From RGIG3178 sp942492795 (GTDB taxonomy: Bacteria > Bacillota > Clostridia > Christensenellales > QAND01), in assembly GCA_942492795.1 (NCBI GenBank), contig OW818639.1, forward strand, positions 1,612,001 through 1,676,000: a stretch of DNA of 64,000 nucleotides. Direction: 5' to 3'. Positions 53,462 through 62,635 of this stretch are shown here, in pieces. Made by a program: the position numbers and the translations under genes. Within the stretch, counting starts at the first letter, position 1. Every line of letters starts with the position of its first letter. The notes below the pieces were generated by a model. The model was not told the DNA's origin and ran no database searches. It saw only the letters and a program-made list of their open reading frames with translations.

Positions 53462-54250
53462 ATGAACTGGATAAAAACAAGGATGCAAGGCTTTATGAAA
53501 TACAAGCCACTATTGGGGCAGTTAGTTCTGCGGGATATAAAGCTGAAATATAGACGCAGCATTCTGGGATACTTGTGGAGCGTATTGAACCCTCTGCTTA
53601 TCATGGCGGTGATGAGCATTGTATTTTCACAACTTTTTAAAAGCAATATTCAATACTTTCCAGTATATTTACTGACGGGTCAAATCATGTTTGCTTTTAT
53701 GACCGAATCTACGTCATTGGCAATAAGCTCCATAACCGGTAGTGGAGCGCTCATTAAAAAGACGTATGTGCCAAAATATATTTTTACCGTCTCGAAGATA
53801 ACAAGCTCGCTTGTTACCTTATTGTTTTCGTCGATTGCTCTGTGGATCGTTGTTTTTGTGATGGGTGTGCCACTAACGTTTAAAGCATTGCTATTTCCTT
53901 TTGTATTTCTGGAATTATACTTATTTTGTATCGGTCTTGGAATGTTTCTTGCGCAGGCATCTGTATTTTTTCGCGACATTCAATATATATACAGTGTACT
54001 TACGACCGCATGGATGTATATGACGCCGATTTTCTATCCCGCTTCATTGATGTTGGGTGGGTTAAAAGGGATTGTATCGCATCTAAACCCAATGTATTAT
54101 TATATTATGCAATTTCGTGACATTGTTCTTTATGGTCAATTGCCATCAATTGGCGAGATAGGGGGCGGAATTGCTTTTGCAATTATATTTTTGATCATAG
54201 GAGTATGGTCATTTATGCGGAGCCAGGATAAATTCATTCTTTATATTTGA
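53462..54250 (+). CDS. Polysaccharide ABC exporter, permease (Wzm/TagG family)
   Basis: 262 residues, six helices. The cytoplasmic start LVLRDIKLKYRRSILGYLWSV is the signature of polysaccharide export permeases of the ABC-2 type, and the YYYIMQFRDIVLYGQLP piece near the end agrees. It forms the membrane channel for an undecaprenyl-linked polymer. ATG 53462 follows GGAG by eight bases. Directly followed by its ATPase gene. Confidence 0.92.
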   Translation: MNWIKTRMQGFMKYKPLLGQLVLRDIKLKYRRSILGYLWSVLNPLLIMAVMSIVFSQLFKSNIQYFPVYLLTGQIMFAFMTESTSLAISSITGSGALIKKTYVPKYIFTVSKITSSLVTLLFSSIALWIVVFVMGVPLTFKALLFPFVFLELYLFCIGLGMFLAQASVFFRDIQYIYSVLTTAWMYMTPIFYPASLMLGGLKGIVSHLNPMYYYIMQFRDIVLYGQLPSIGEIGGGIAFAIIFLIIGVWSFMRSQDKFILYI

Positions 54251-54262
54251 TTGGAAACTGAT

Positions 54263-55003
54263 ATGGAAGATTATATGATAAGCGTTGACCACGCAACAGT
54301 TAGATTCAATTTGTCAAAAGAGCGGGTCGATAGCATAAAAGAATATTGTATTAAACTGATTAAGAGACAATTGCTTTTTCAGGAGTTTTTTGCACTCAAA
54401 GATGTAAGCCTCCAAATCAAGGCGGGAGAGTCATGGGGGATCATTGGAGCCAACGGTTCGGGTAAGTCGACGCTGCTCAAATTGGTTTGCGGGATTTTAA
54501 GACCATATTCTGGTACAGTCACGCTTCGAGGTACCGTGGCACCGCTTATTGAACTAGGCGCTGGGTTTGACATGGATCTAACCGCGCGTGAAAATATCTT
54601 TTTGAATGGTGCAGTCCTTGGACATTCAAAGCAGTTTATGAAAGATAATTTTGACGAAATCGTACAGTTCGCCGAGATCGAACAATTTTTAGATGTACCA
54701 ATTAAAAATTACTCGTCCGGAATGACGGCTAGACTCGGATTTTCGATTGCGACCATTGTCAAACCACAGGTACTTATTATTGATGAGATTTTGGCTGTTG
54801 GTGATTACTCTTTTCAGAAGAAGTGCGAAAAGCGTATGAACGATATGATCAGCGGAGGCACGACAGTCTTATATGTCTCCCATAGCCACGAGACGGTAAA
54901 GGAGATGTGCACCAAAGCCTTGTGGCTTTCGCACGGCGAGGTTATGATGGTTGGGGACTCTGCTTCTGTATGTGATGCTTATATCAAATCACAGGGAGGA
55001 TGA
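54263..55003 (+). CDS. Polysaccharide ABC exporter, ATP-binding protein (Wzt/TagH family)
   Basis: 246 residues. Walker A GANGSGKST, signature YSSGMTAR, Walker B VLIIDEILAVGD, and the switch His in YVSHSHE are all present. The PLIELGAGFDMDLTARENIF segment is specific to this exporter family. There is no C-terminal carbohydrate-recognition domain, so export does not rely on a capping sugar recognised by Wzt. Start is uncertain between 54263 and 54251. Confidence 0.92.
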   Translation: MEDYMISVDHATVRFNLSKERVDSIKEYCIKLIKRQLLFQEFFALKDVSLQIKAGESWGIIGANGSGKSTLLKLVCGILRPYSGTVTLRGTVAPLIELGAGFDMDLTARENIFLNGAVLGHSKQFMKDNFDEIVQFAEIEQFLDVPIKNYSSGMTARLGFSIATIVKPQVLIIDEILAVGDYSFQKKCEKRMNDMISGGTTVLYVSHSHETVKEMCTKALWLSHGEVMMVGDSASVCDAYIKSQGG

Positions 55004-55134
55004 AACATAGACGATTCAAATCCTTCATCAGTTTATTTGATGTGTGGAGGAACATTGTTTATGTTTGGTGAACATTAGTAAACAATTGTATTTTTGATGC
55101 AATCTGTAATTTATCATCGTTGGAGGTAGGATCG

Positions 55135-57093
55135 TTGAGTCAAAAAGGGTTGGATATCACGGTCATTATTCCAGTCTACAATGCCGAAAAATATATAGCT
55201 AGATGTTTGGATTCGGTACTGTCCCAGACACACCCAAATATTCATGTTGTCGTTGTGGATGACGGTTCCTCCGATTCTTCACCGGAGATTATTCGCTCCT
55301 ATGCATTCCATGATAATGTAGTTGCTGTTTACAACGAATTCAACCGTGGCGCTGGATACTGTAGGAATGTCGGGCTTCAGATGACTGAAACAGAATATGT
55401 TGGCTTCGTCGATGCCGATGATTATATCGATAAACGTTATTATGATTTGCTTTCTAGTGAGATGGTAAAAACAGGAGCCGATGTAGCTGTTTGTGATTTT
55501 CATATTATCGGTAAAAATCTGGATCTGTATATTGAAGCCGCACAGGGCGAAAAAGATACCTATGCTTTTGTCAACCATAGTATGGCTGCATCGCCATGCA
55601 ACAAATTGTTTAAGAAAAAGCAAATTGAGACATATGCGTTTCCGGAGGGAATCATGAACGAGGACATTGCCTCTGTGATTCCGACACTTGTTCACGCGCA
55701 AAAGATCTGTTATGTGCCACGTTGCTATTATCATTACATCCAACATCACGAGTCGGTTCAGAACAGTAAACTATCTATGAAGAGACTCGATATATTTCAG
55801 GCCGTAGATATAGCGATCGAGAGGATACGTGATGCCGCTGGGTTTGAGCGTTATCGCGAGGCTGTGATATTTCAGCAGCTAATCATGTTCCTGATCGGGG
55901 TGATTCCCAAGGAAGGGCACTTTGGTAAGCGGTTGAACTACCTACGCATCTATAACAAGAACATCGCGAAATACAAGCTTAAGGTCGTAAAGATTGTCCG
56001 ACAGTTTCTATCGGATCATTCAATCAAAATGAAAATGGCTTATTATATATTGATGACGCTGTCACGTTGTCATATGGCTTTTCTAACGAACTGCGCAATG
56101 CAAATATTCACTGCCTATAAACGATACAGGGAGCGTGCATTGCGCATTGTGGTCAGGCATGATCTAACGGAGGCCAATTTGATCGATGCTGCCCAAAGAC
56201 AGAGCGCTCTTGATGATCCGGGCATCAGCATTTCCGTAATTATACCCAACTACAATTATGCACGATATTTGAATCAGCGATTGTTCAGTATCTTAAGTCA
56301 AGGGGTTAAGCTTCAGGAGATCATCCTATTGGACGACCATTCTTCCGACGAAAGCTGTGAAGTAATAGAACGAATTGTGAAGGCGATAGGGCCATACGTG
56401 AACATCCGCACGGTTTTTAACGACGCCAACTCTGGCAGTGCCTTTTTGCAGTGGCGCAAGGGAATTGAGATGGCGTTGGGTGATTATATCTGGATTGCTG
56501 AGGCGGACGACTATTGCGAGCCCGGTATGCTGGAGAAGTTGGTGGAGCCCATACGGCAGGATCATGCTGTAACATTGTCATACTGCAACACTGCATTTAT
56601 GAACAATGGTGGACAACTGCTGCCCGTTGATGTGATTAAAATGATCGATTTAATGCATACAGGCCACTGGCGTTCAAGCTATATTAACGACGGGCTGGAG
56701 GAAATCAGCCGTTACGCATTTTTAAACTGCACCATCAGCAACGTGTCCAGCGTACTGTTCAAGGCAGGGTTCGTGACGGATTTTGATCAAATCATACAAT
56801 ATCGGCAAGCCGGCGACTGGCTATTCTACATCAAGCTGATGTCAAAAGGGAAGGTCGCTTTTACTGCCGAGAAACTGAATTATTATCGTATGCACGGCAG
56901 CAACGTGTCGAATACCACCAAAAGGGCTGACGCGCTTGATGAGATCATCCGCGTTCACAAGTCTGTTAAAGCGAGTTTTGGGTTGAACGATAAGCAAAAA
57001 CGTTGTATTATAAAGCGATATATATTTTTGATCAGGGTATGGAAATTGAAGGACTTCTGTATCAACAATAACCGATTGAATATTACTGATTGA
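55135..57093 (+). CDS. Tandem GT2 glycosyltransferase (two catalytic domains)
   Basis: 652 residues. The first GT2 domain (about 8-220) has TVIIPVYNAEKYIARCL, VDDGSSDSSP and FVDADDYID; the second (about 364-600) has SVIIPNYNYARYLNQRL, LDDHSSDES and IAEADDYCE. Both DxD motifs are intact. About 140 residues of basic linker with a hydrophobic piece lie between. It could add two sugars in sequence. TTG 55135 is taken as start after GGAGGTAGG. Confidence 0.87.
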   Translation: MSQKGLDITVIIPVYNAEKYIARCLDSVLSQTHPNIHVVVVDDGSSDSSPEIIRSYAFHDNVVAVYNEFNRGAGYCRNVGLQMTETEYVGFVDADDYIDKRYYDLLSSEMVKTGADVAVCDFHIIGKNLDLYIEAAQGEKDTYAFVNHSMAASPCNKLFKKKQIETYAFPEGIMNEDIASVIPTLVHAQKICYVPRCYYHYIQHHESVQNSKLSMKRLDIFQAVDIAIERIRDAAGFERYREAVIFQQLIMFLIGVIPKEGHFGKRLNYLRIYNKNIAKYKLKVVKIVRQFLSDHSIKMKMAYYILMTLSRCHMAFLTNCAMQIFTAYKRYRERALRIVVRHDLTEANLIDAAQRQSALDDPGISISVIIPNYNYARYLNQRLFSILSQGVKLQEIILLDDHSSDESCEVIERIVKAIGPYVNIRTVFNDANSGSAFLQWRKGIEMALGDYIWIAEADDYCEPGMLEKLVEPIRQDHAVTLSYCNTAFMNNGGQLLPVDVIKMIDLMHTGHWRSSYINDGLEEISRYAFLNCTISNVSSVLFKAGFVTDFDQIIQYRQAGDWLFYIKLMSKGKVAFTAEKLNYYRMHGSNVSNTTKRADALDEIIRVHKSVKASFGLNDKQKRCIIKRYIFLIRVWKLKDFCINNNRLNITD

Positions 57094-57110
57094 TTATCGA
57101 GGAGATTTGT

Positions 57111-58178
57111 ATGAACATACCTAAAGTATCGATTGTGATTCCGGTCTATAACGGCTCGAACTATCTACGCGAAGCGATAGATAGCGCTGTTGCCCAGACC
57201 TATCGTAATATTGAAATCATCGTGGTTAACGATGGTTCCAATGACAACGGTGAGACAGAAACAATTGCGCTCTCTTATGGAGATAAAATCCGATATTTTT
57301 CGAAGGAAAATGGAGGAACATCTACTGCGCTCAATATGGGAATTATTAATATGACCGGCGAATATTTTTCCTGGTTAAGTCATGATGATAAGTACTATCC
57401 TGATAAGATAAAAAGACAGATTGAAGAACTTGACAAGCTGGAAGATAAAGCAACGATTATGATGACAGACTTGGATGGCATCAACGAGCGGTATGAAAAG
57501 ATCTATCAAACTAATTATGTAAACCATATTAAACAATACCCTTTACGTGAGAAGTCGTTTATACATCCTATCATATACAACCAAACGCATGGTTGCACAC
57601 TACTGATACCCACCGTTTGTTTTGAAGAAATTGGTTTGTTCGATGAGAGTCAGAGGGTAGCACAAGACTTTGAATTTTTTTACAGGATCTTTAAAAAATA
57701 TCCTCACAAATTAATATCGGAAGTATTAGTCACGGCTCGCGATAGTAACGGAAGGCAAGGACTAAGAAGTAAGGTACAGGGAAACATTGAGTATAGTTTA
57801 TTGTTTATCAAAATAATTGAAGGCTTATCAGAGGATGAATATCTGTTACTGGCTGAATCGAAAATGGATTTTTATACAGACAGATATAGCTTTTTTGAAA
57901 GCGCTGGTTATACTATAGCCTTAGAATATATTAGGAAAAAAATTGAAGTTTTAGAACCGACTTACTTTATAAATCGCGAGCTGGCAAATGTGCAAGTACC
58001 CATGGACAACAATCAAGTATCTGAGGATATTAATCAAGTATCCAATGACAATAATCAGCAAACTGGCAGATCGATCTACTATTTATCATTGTTTAAACGG
58101 TCTTTAAAATATGATGGACTATATGTAACGCTAAAAAGGATACTGAAGAAAATGGTGAAGAAGCTTAGGAGAAAATGA
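57111..58178 (+). CDS. GT2 glycosyltransferase
   Basis: 355 residues. One GT2 domain (about 4-220): VSIVIPVYNGSNYLREAI, VNDGSNDNG, LSHDDKYYPDKI. The C-terminal third holds near-repeats NNQVSED and INQVSND (about 302-320) and ends in a basic tail KKMVKKLRRK, suggesting contact with the membrane. The catalytic half closely resembles that of the 807-residue protein encoded at 59977, so the two are recent paralogues. The ATG 57111 follows GGAGA. Its stop overlaps the next start. Confidence 0.87.
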   Translation: MNIPKVSIVIPVYNGSNYLREAIDSAVAQTYRNIEIIVVNDGSNDNGETETIALSYGDKIRYFSKENGGTSTALNMGIINMTGEYFSWLSHDDKYYPDKIKRQIEELDKLEDKATIMMTDLDGINERYEKIYQTNYVNHIKQYPLREKSFIHPIIYNQTHGCTLLIPTVCFEEIGLFDESQRVAQDFEFFYRIFKKYPHKLISEVLVTARDSNGRQGLRSKVQGNIEYSLLFIKIIEGLSEDEYLLLAESKMDFYTDRYSFFESAGYTIALEYIRKKIEVLEPTYFINRELANVQVPMDNNQVSEDINQVSNDNNQQTGRSIYYLSLFKRSLKYDGLYVTLKRILKKMVKKLRRK

Positions 58179-59614
58179 TGGACTATAAATTTACAAACTT
58201 GCAAGTTGGAGATAACGATTTAATAGGTAATAAATTCAACGGCCATGATTTGCATTTATATTTGAGGGAACAGAGGATTAATGCTTTTCATTATGTTCAC
58301 AATAAAGAATCTGACGATGGAAATACGTTTGTTTATTCCAACATTGGAAATGGGACTGCGCTTGACCTAATAAAAAGTAGATGGTTTATTGAGTCAGATA
58401 TTGTACATCTTCATCTGATTCACAATACAAATTTTGACATAAGCTATCTCCCGCTCATGACATCGTTAAAACCTACTGTCATTACACTTCATGATGCGTT
58501 CTTTTTGGCAGGACATTGTTTGCACTCCGAAGAATGTGAGAAGTGGAAAAACATTTGTTTTGATTGCGATCGCATGAATACACCTAAATTTATCAATAAA
58601 GATGAGACGGCTCTTCTATACGAAATCAAGCGGCAGGCTTTTCAAAACTCAAATATTTCCCTGATAGTTGCTTCTGATTTCATGTTTGATAGAGTACGGC
58701 AAGCACCTATCATGTCAAATAAAAAAATATTTAAAATTCCTTTTGGGGTCAACGGTGGCTTGTTTAAACCCTACGATACCGTCTTGGCAAAAAGTAAATT
58801 GGGAATAGATAAGGATCAAACGGTTTTAATGTTCCGCTCCACTCCCGTCGAGTATAAAGGCGGAAACTTACTTAAAGACTGCTTTCGAAGACTTCCTGCC
58901 AATAGCAACTTGGTAATATTAACGGTTGACTCCAAAGGGTTGCTGGATGAATTTGTAGATAAATTCAAGATTGTCGAATACGGTTGGGTTAAAGACGATG
59001 TATGTCTAGCCAACCTGTATCAAGCTTGCGATCTCTTCCTGATGCCATCCGAACAGGAAGGGTTTGGCATGATGGCCATCGAGGCAATGAGCTGTGGGAA
59101 ACCGGTTTTGTCTACAAAGGGGACTGCGTTGGAGGGAGTGACCAATGCTCCGTATTGTGGAGTATGCGTAAGCAGACAAGATTATTACGATACACTTGTG
59201 CATTTAATTTATAATCCTGAAGAATTAACGCAGAGAGGAGAGTTGTCTTTAAAATTTGCAAAAGAGAATTATTCAAAAGAAGTATACGTCGAAAGAATGA
59301 TTCAAACATACGAAACAGTAATGCAATCCTTTACTCCGGGGGAGAACGCTACCCTGATATTGCGCCAGTTATTAAAACATTCTGTAATCGATTTGCCTTC
59401 TACGATACCCTCTACGATACCTTCTACGATGCCCTCACGAGCGATTGGGCCAACGCCGGAGAATGACAATGAGCCGGTTGTAGACGACTATACCAAAACG
59501 CTTTCTTGGCGTATCACGAAACCGCTGAGAATAGCCAGAAAAACCCAGATCTTTTACAAGAAGTATGGTTCTAAAAGAACTATAAAGGCTATATGGAGTA
59601 AGATGTTTCGGTAA
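58175..59614 (+). CDS. GT4-type glycosyltransferase (GT-B fold)
   Basis: 479 residues. Lacks the usual long N-terminal half motifs but has DIVHLHLIHN, TLHDAFFLAGHC, FGVNGGLFKP and the donor site PSEQEGFGMMAIEAMSCG with the E-x7-E motif. A short repeat, STIP-STIP-STMP, encoded by a 12-base tandem repeat (59398-59433), links to a C-terminal tail LSWRITKPLR...YKKYGSK that is shared with the 807-residue protein downstream. Several cysteines around HSEECEKWKNICFDCDR may bind a metal. Start may be ATG 58178, which has better spacing to AGGAG. Confidence 0.86.
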   Translation: MMDYKFTNLQVGDNDLIGNKFNGHDLHLYLREQRINAFHYVHNKESDDGNTFVYSNIGNGTALDLIKSRWFIESDIVHLHLIHNTNFDISYLPLMTSLKPTVITLHDAFFLAGHCLHSEECEKWKNICFDCDRMNTPKFINKDETALLYEIKRQAFQNSNISLIVASDFMFDRVRQAPIMSNKKIFKIPFGVNGGLFKPYDTVLAKSKLGIDKDQTVLMFRSTPVEYKGGNLLKDCFRRLPANSNLVILTVDSKGLLDEFVDKFKIVEYGWVKDDVCLANLYQACDLFLMPSEQEGFGMMAIEAMSCGKPVLSTKGTALEGVTNAPYCGVCVSRQDYYDTLVHLIYNPEELTQRGELSLKFAKENYSKEVYVERMIQTYETVMQSFTPGENATLILRQLLKHSVIDLPSTIPSTIPSTMPSRAIGPTPENDNEPVVDDYTKTLSWRITKPLRIARKTQIFYKKYGSKRTIKAIWSKMFR

Positions 59615-59976
59615 AAACAAAGAAGCTTTTATCCGGCTTCAGCGCATTCTTTTGAAGTTTGGATATACTGAATGATTCATGATACTGGGGCGTGGATATT
59701 TTGGAAATTGTGAGTTGGATCGGCCTTTGATCCAGAGCGAGCAGTATCCCAAATGCGGTTTATTGAGGTGTCTACAGTAAAGAAGGAAGTTAAAACACTA
59801 TGTACCAGTAACGACTAGTTAGTGCACATTACTATTTCAGTGCCTGTGTAGAAATCGTGAACTCGGATATCGTGTTCATGTGCGGAAATACATCAACGTT
59901 TGCGGGATCAATACATCATAAAAATTGCGAAAAGACTGCAATAATAGGAAGCTTGGACTGTGAGGAATTTTGACCG
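59615..59976. other. Intergenic region in the polysaccharide locus
   Basis: About 360 bases without a convincing gene, clear promoter or terminator. The base composition is A/T-rich like the flanking genes. Confidence 0.5.
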
Positions 59977-62400
59977 ATGAAAAATCTTACTGACGGATAC
60001 GTTAGTGATAATAGAATGCTCCTAACTGACGATCAGCTACCGGGAGACAAGACTTTTCATCCCATGGTATCCATTGTTATTCCGGTATACAATGGTAGTA
60101 ATTATATGCGTGAAGCTATTGATAGCGCATTGGCTCAAACATATAAAAACATTGAAATACTGGTCATAAATGATGGATCCAGTGATAAGGGAGAGACGGA
60201 ACGCATCGCATTGTCCTATGGCGACAAAATCCGATATTTCAATAAAGATAATGGTGGGGTGGCAACCGCCCTCAATTTTGGGATTGAGAAGATGGAGGGC
60301 GAGTATTTTTCCTGGTTAAGTCACGACGATCTATATACCCCTGAAAAAATCGGGAAGCAGATTGATGCGCTCCTTCGCTGTGAGGATAAAACAGTCATTG
60401 TGAATTGCGGATATCAGGTGATTGATTCGCACGGCAAATGGCTTTACGATATGGATCCTTTCAAGCGTTTTTCCAAAGAACAGTTGGCAAAACCGCTTTT
60501 TGCTCTGTTACGCGGATGTGTGCATGGGTGCACGCTCCTTATCCATATGAGCCATTTTGAGCGATCAGGTGTATTTGATATTACACTACCGACAACACAG
60601 GACTATGATCTGTGGTTTCGGATTATGCGTGGACGCACAATCCTAAATATTGAAGGTCTGTTCGTCAAATCCCGGTGTCACGATGAGCAAGACAGTAAAA
60701 AACTGATTAATTCCCATATAGAAGAATGCACCCATTTGTGGTTGGGAATGGTTTCCTCTTTATCCGAATCCGAGAAGTGTCAGATGGATGGGTCATTATA
60801 TGGATTCTACTTCAATACAAGATCATATTTAGTTGACTATTCCAGGTATACCGATGTAATTGCGCAATTGGATGTACTTGCTTTGTACACAGCAAAAAAT
60901 GAATGGCTGGAATCTGGCGTGGATGAGCACCTGAAGAGTGAACTTGGGTCTAATTTAACAGATATAGAATATCTCCGGATTGCACAACTGCTTCGGATAC
61001 AGAAGCAGAGGCCGCGCATTGCTTTCATACTTCCCATACCAGATGCCTTGGGTGGACTCGATAAGGTTGTCCTTCAAGTCGCATCACAGTTATGCGATCA
61101 TTACGAAGTGTTAGTACCATCCATATACGAAGGTCAACCAAGATATCCGTTGGATGACCGCGCCATTCGCTTCGCATTGCCTACAATCAATACAGATCGG
61201 AAGTTAATCGTAAAAGTTCTTAGTCTGATTGAGACTGATGTCTGTATTGTTAGCCATAATATCGATAAATACTGGCTAAAGCTATATGGTGAGCTACATT
61301 TATACGGAATCAAATCCATCGCATGGAATCACGAATTCTATTTTTTACCATATTGGAGTGCAACACACTTTAACTGTTTGGAAAGTAGAAATGCAGAGTT
61401 GGCCAAAGCGGACGCTGCGATATGGTTGAATAGCTTCAGCGCTAATGCTTATGCATTGTTACATGATAATGCTGTTGTTATGCATAACCCAGTTACGATT
61501 GACACACCTAAATCACTCCCCGATATAAGAAAAAAGAATATTGTGGCTTTAGGGCGGTTTGATGATCCGAGAAAGGGACTTAAAGAGCTTCTGTACACAT
61601 TCGCTGAGGTGGCGAAGCGTTGTCTCGAATCATCGCTCTATGTGCTGGGCTCTTACGATCTTGATCAGATAGTACCGGATGTAGAGGACAATATTACATA
61701 TGCTCAGTTGATAAAACTGTTGCGTCTGCCAAAGGACCGGCTGCATTTTGTGGGATGGAAAGAAGAGATAGGGGACTATTTGTATAATGCCCGTGTCCAT
61801 CTTTTGCCGTCAAAATATGAAGGATTTGGTCTGGTCATTACGGAGGCCGCGGCATATGGGTTACCCTCAGTAATTTTTGACGGATCCGGTTTGGACGATA
61901 TCATTACAGATGGCATCGACGGTCGTATTTTACCCGGTGGCGATATCAAGGGGATGGCAACTGCCGTAATTGAACTGCTTGAAAACGACAGCCTTTTCAA
62001 CCAAATGAGCAAAGCGACTCTAAAAATTGCAGACTCTTTTAAAATGGATATTGTTATTACTAGATGGAAGGAACTGCTCGAAACCCTTTTGTTGAAATCA
62101 GGAGATGAATTACAATCATGTCTTGCAGATAAGTTTATGTTTCCAGTGAAAAACAAAGTTGCCTTTATCCGGCAGTTCGCTGTGGAATATGAAATGTGCG
62201 TTGTCAAGCTTGCCGCAAGGTATGATGCTGCGTTGCCGGTGCTCGACTTTTACAAAGAAGAATACGATAAGATTAGAAATACGCTTTCGTGGCGCATTAC
62301 GAAGCCCCTGCGTCTGGTTCGCAAAGTACAAGTTTATTATAAGGACAACGGGTTGAAGACTACAATAAAGACAATAATCAGGAAATTACGAAAAAAATAG
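59977..62400 (+). CDS. Bifunctional GT2-GT4 glycosyltransferase
   Basis: 807 residues. An N-terminal GT2 domain (about 30-250) with VSIVIPVYNGSNYMREAI, INDGSSDKG and LSHDDLYTPEKI; then a GT-B/GT4 domain (about 345-715) with IPDALGGLDKVVLQVA, VALGRFDDPRKGLKEL and PSKYEGFGLVITEAAAYGLP (E-x7-E). A C-terminal tail LSWRITKPLRLVRKVQVYYK ends in basic residues. It likely adds two different sugars. GT2 part is a paralogue of the 57111 gene. The upstream ribosome site is weak (GAGGAATTTTGACC before the ATG). Confidence 0.87.
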   Translation: MKNLTDGYVSDNRMLLTDDQLPGDKTFHPMVSIVIPVYNGSNYMREAIDSALAQTYKNIEILVINDGSSDKGETERIALSYGDKIRYFNKDNGGVATALNFGIEKMEGEYFSWLSHDDLYTPEKIGKQIDALLRCEDKTVIVNCGYQVIDSHGKWLYDMDPFKRFSKEQLAKPLFALLRGCVHGCTLLIHMSHFERSGVFDITLPTTQDYDLWFRIMRGRTILNIEGLFVKSRCHDEQDSKKLINSHIEECTHLWLGMVSSLSESEKCQMDGSLYGFYFNTRSYLVDYSRYTDVIAQLDVLALYTAKNEWLESGVDEHLKSELGSNLTDIEYLRIAQLLRIQKQRPRIAFILPIPDALGGLDKVVLQVASQLCDHYEVLVPSIYEGQPRYPLDDRAIRFALPTINTDRKLIVKVLSLIETDVCIVSHNIDKYWLKLYGELHLYGIKSIAWNHEFYFLPYWSATHFNCLESRNAELAKADAAIWLNSFSANAYALLHDNAVVMHNPVTIDTPKSLPDIRKKNIVALGRFDDPRKGLKELLYTFAEVAKRCLESSLYVLGSYDLDQIVPDVEDNITYAQLIKLLRLPKDRLHFVGWKEEIGDYLYNARVHLLPSKYEGFGLVITEAAAYGLPSVIFDGSGLDDIITDGIDGRILPGGDIKGMATAVIELLENDSLFNQMSKATLKIADSFKMDIVITRWKELLETLLLKSGDELQSCLADKFMFPVKNKVAFIRQFAVEYEMCVVKLAARYDAALPVLDFYKEEYDKIRNTLSWRITKPLRLVRKVQVYYKDNGLKTTIKTIIRKLRKK

Positions 62401-62635
62401 AGAGGTAAAAGATCAGTGCAATCCTATAGAGATTCAATAACGGGACGCGTATATTTGAGGTCGGACCATTGAACAGGTCAATAATTAGACGTGACTATAA
62501 ACTGATAGCTAATGGCAAATATACAACAAATTAATGTTATAATGTAAAAACCGTTAGCAGACAGTTCGCAGCAAGATTGATTTTATGAAGTTGATTAATA
62601 GAGTAAGACTAACTACTTTCTTGGAGGTGCAAAAT

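Noticed and set aside
58000..58070. Short direct repeats as a CRISPR array
   Set aside because: Units are too short, coding and without spacers.
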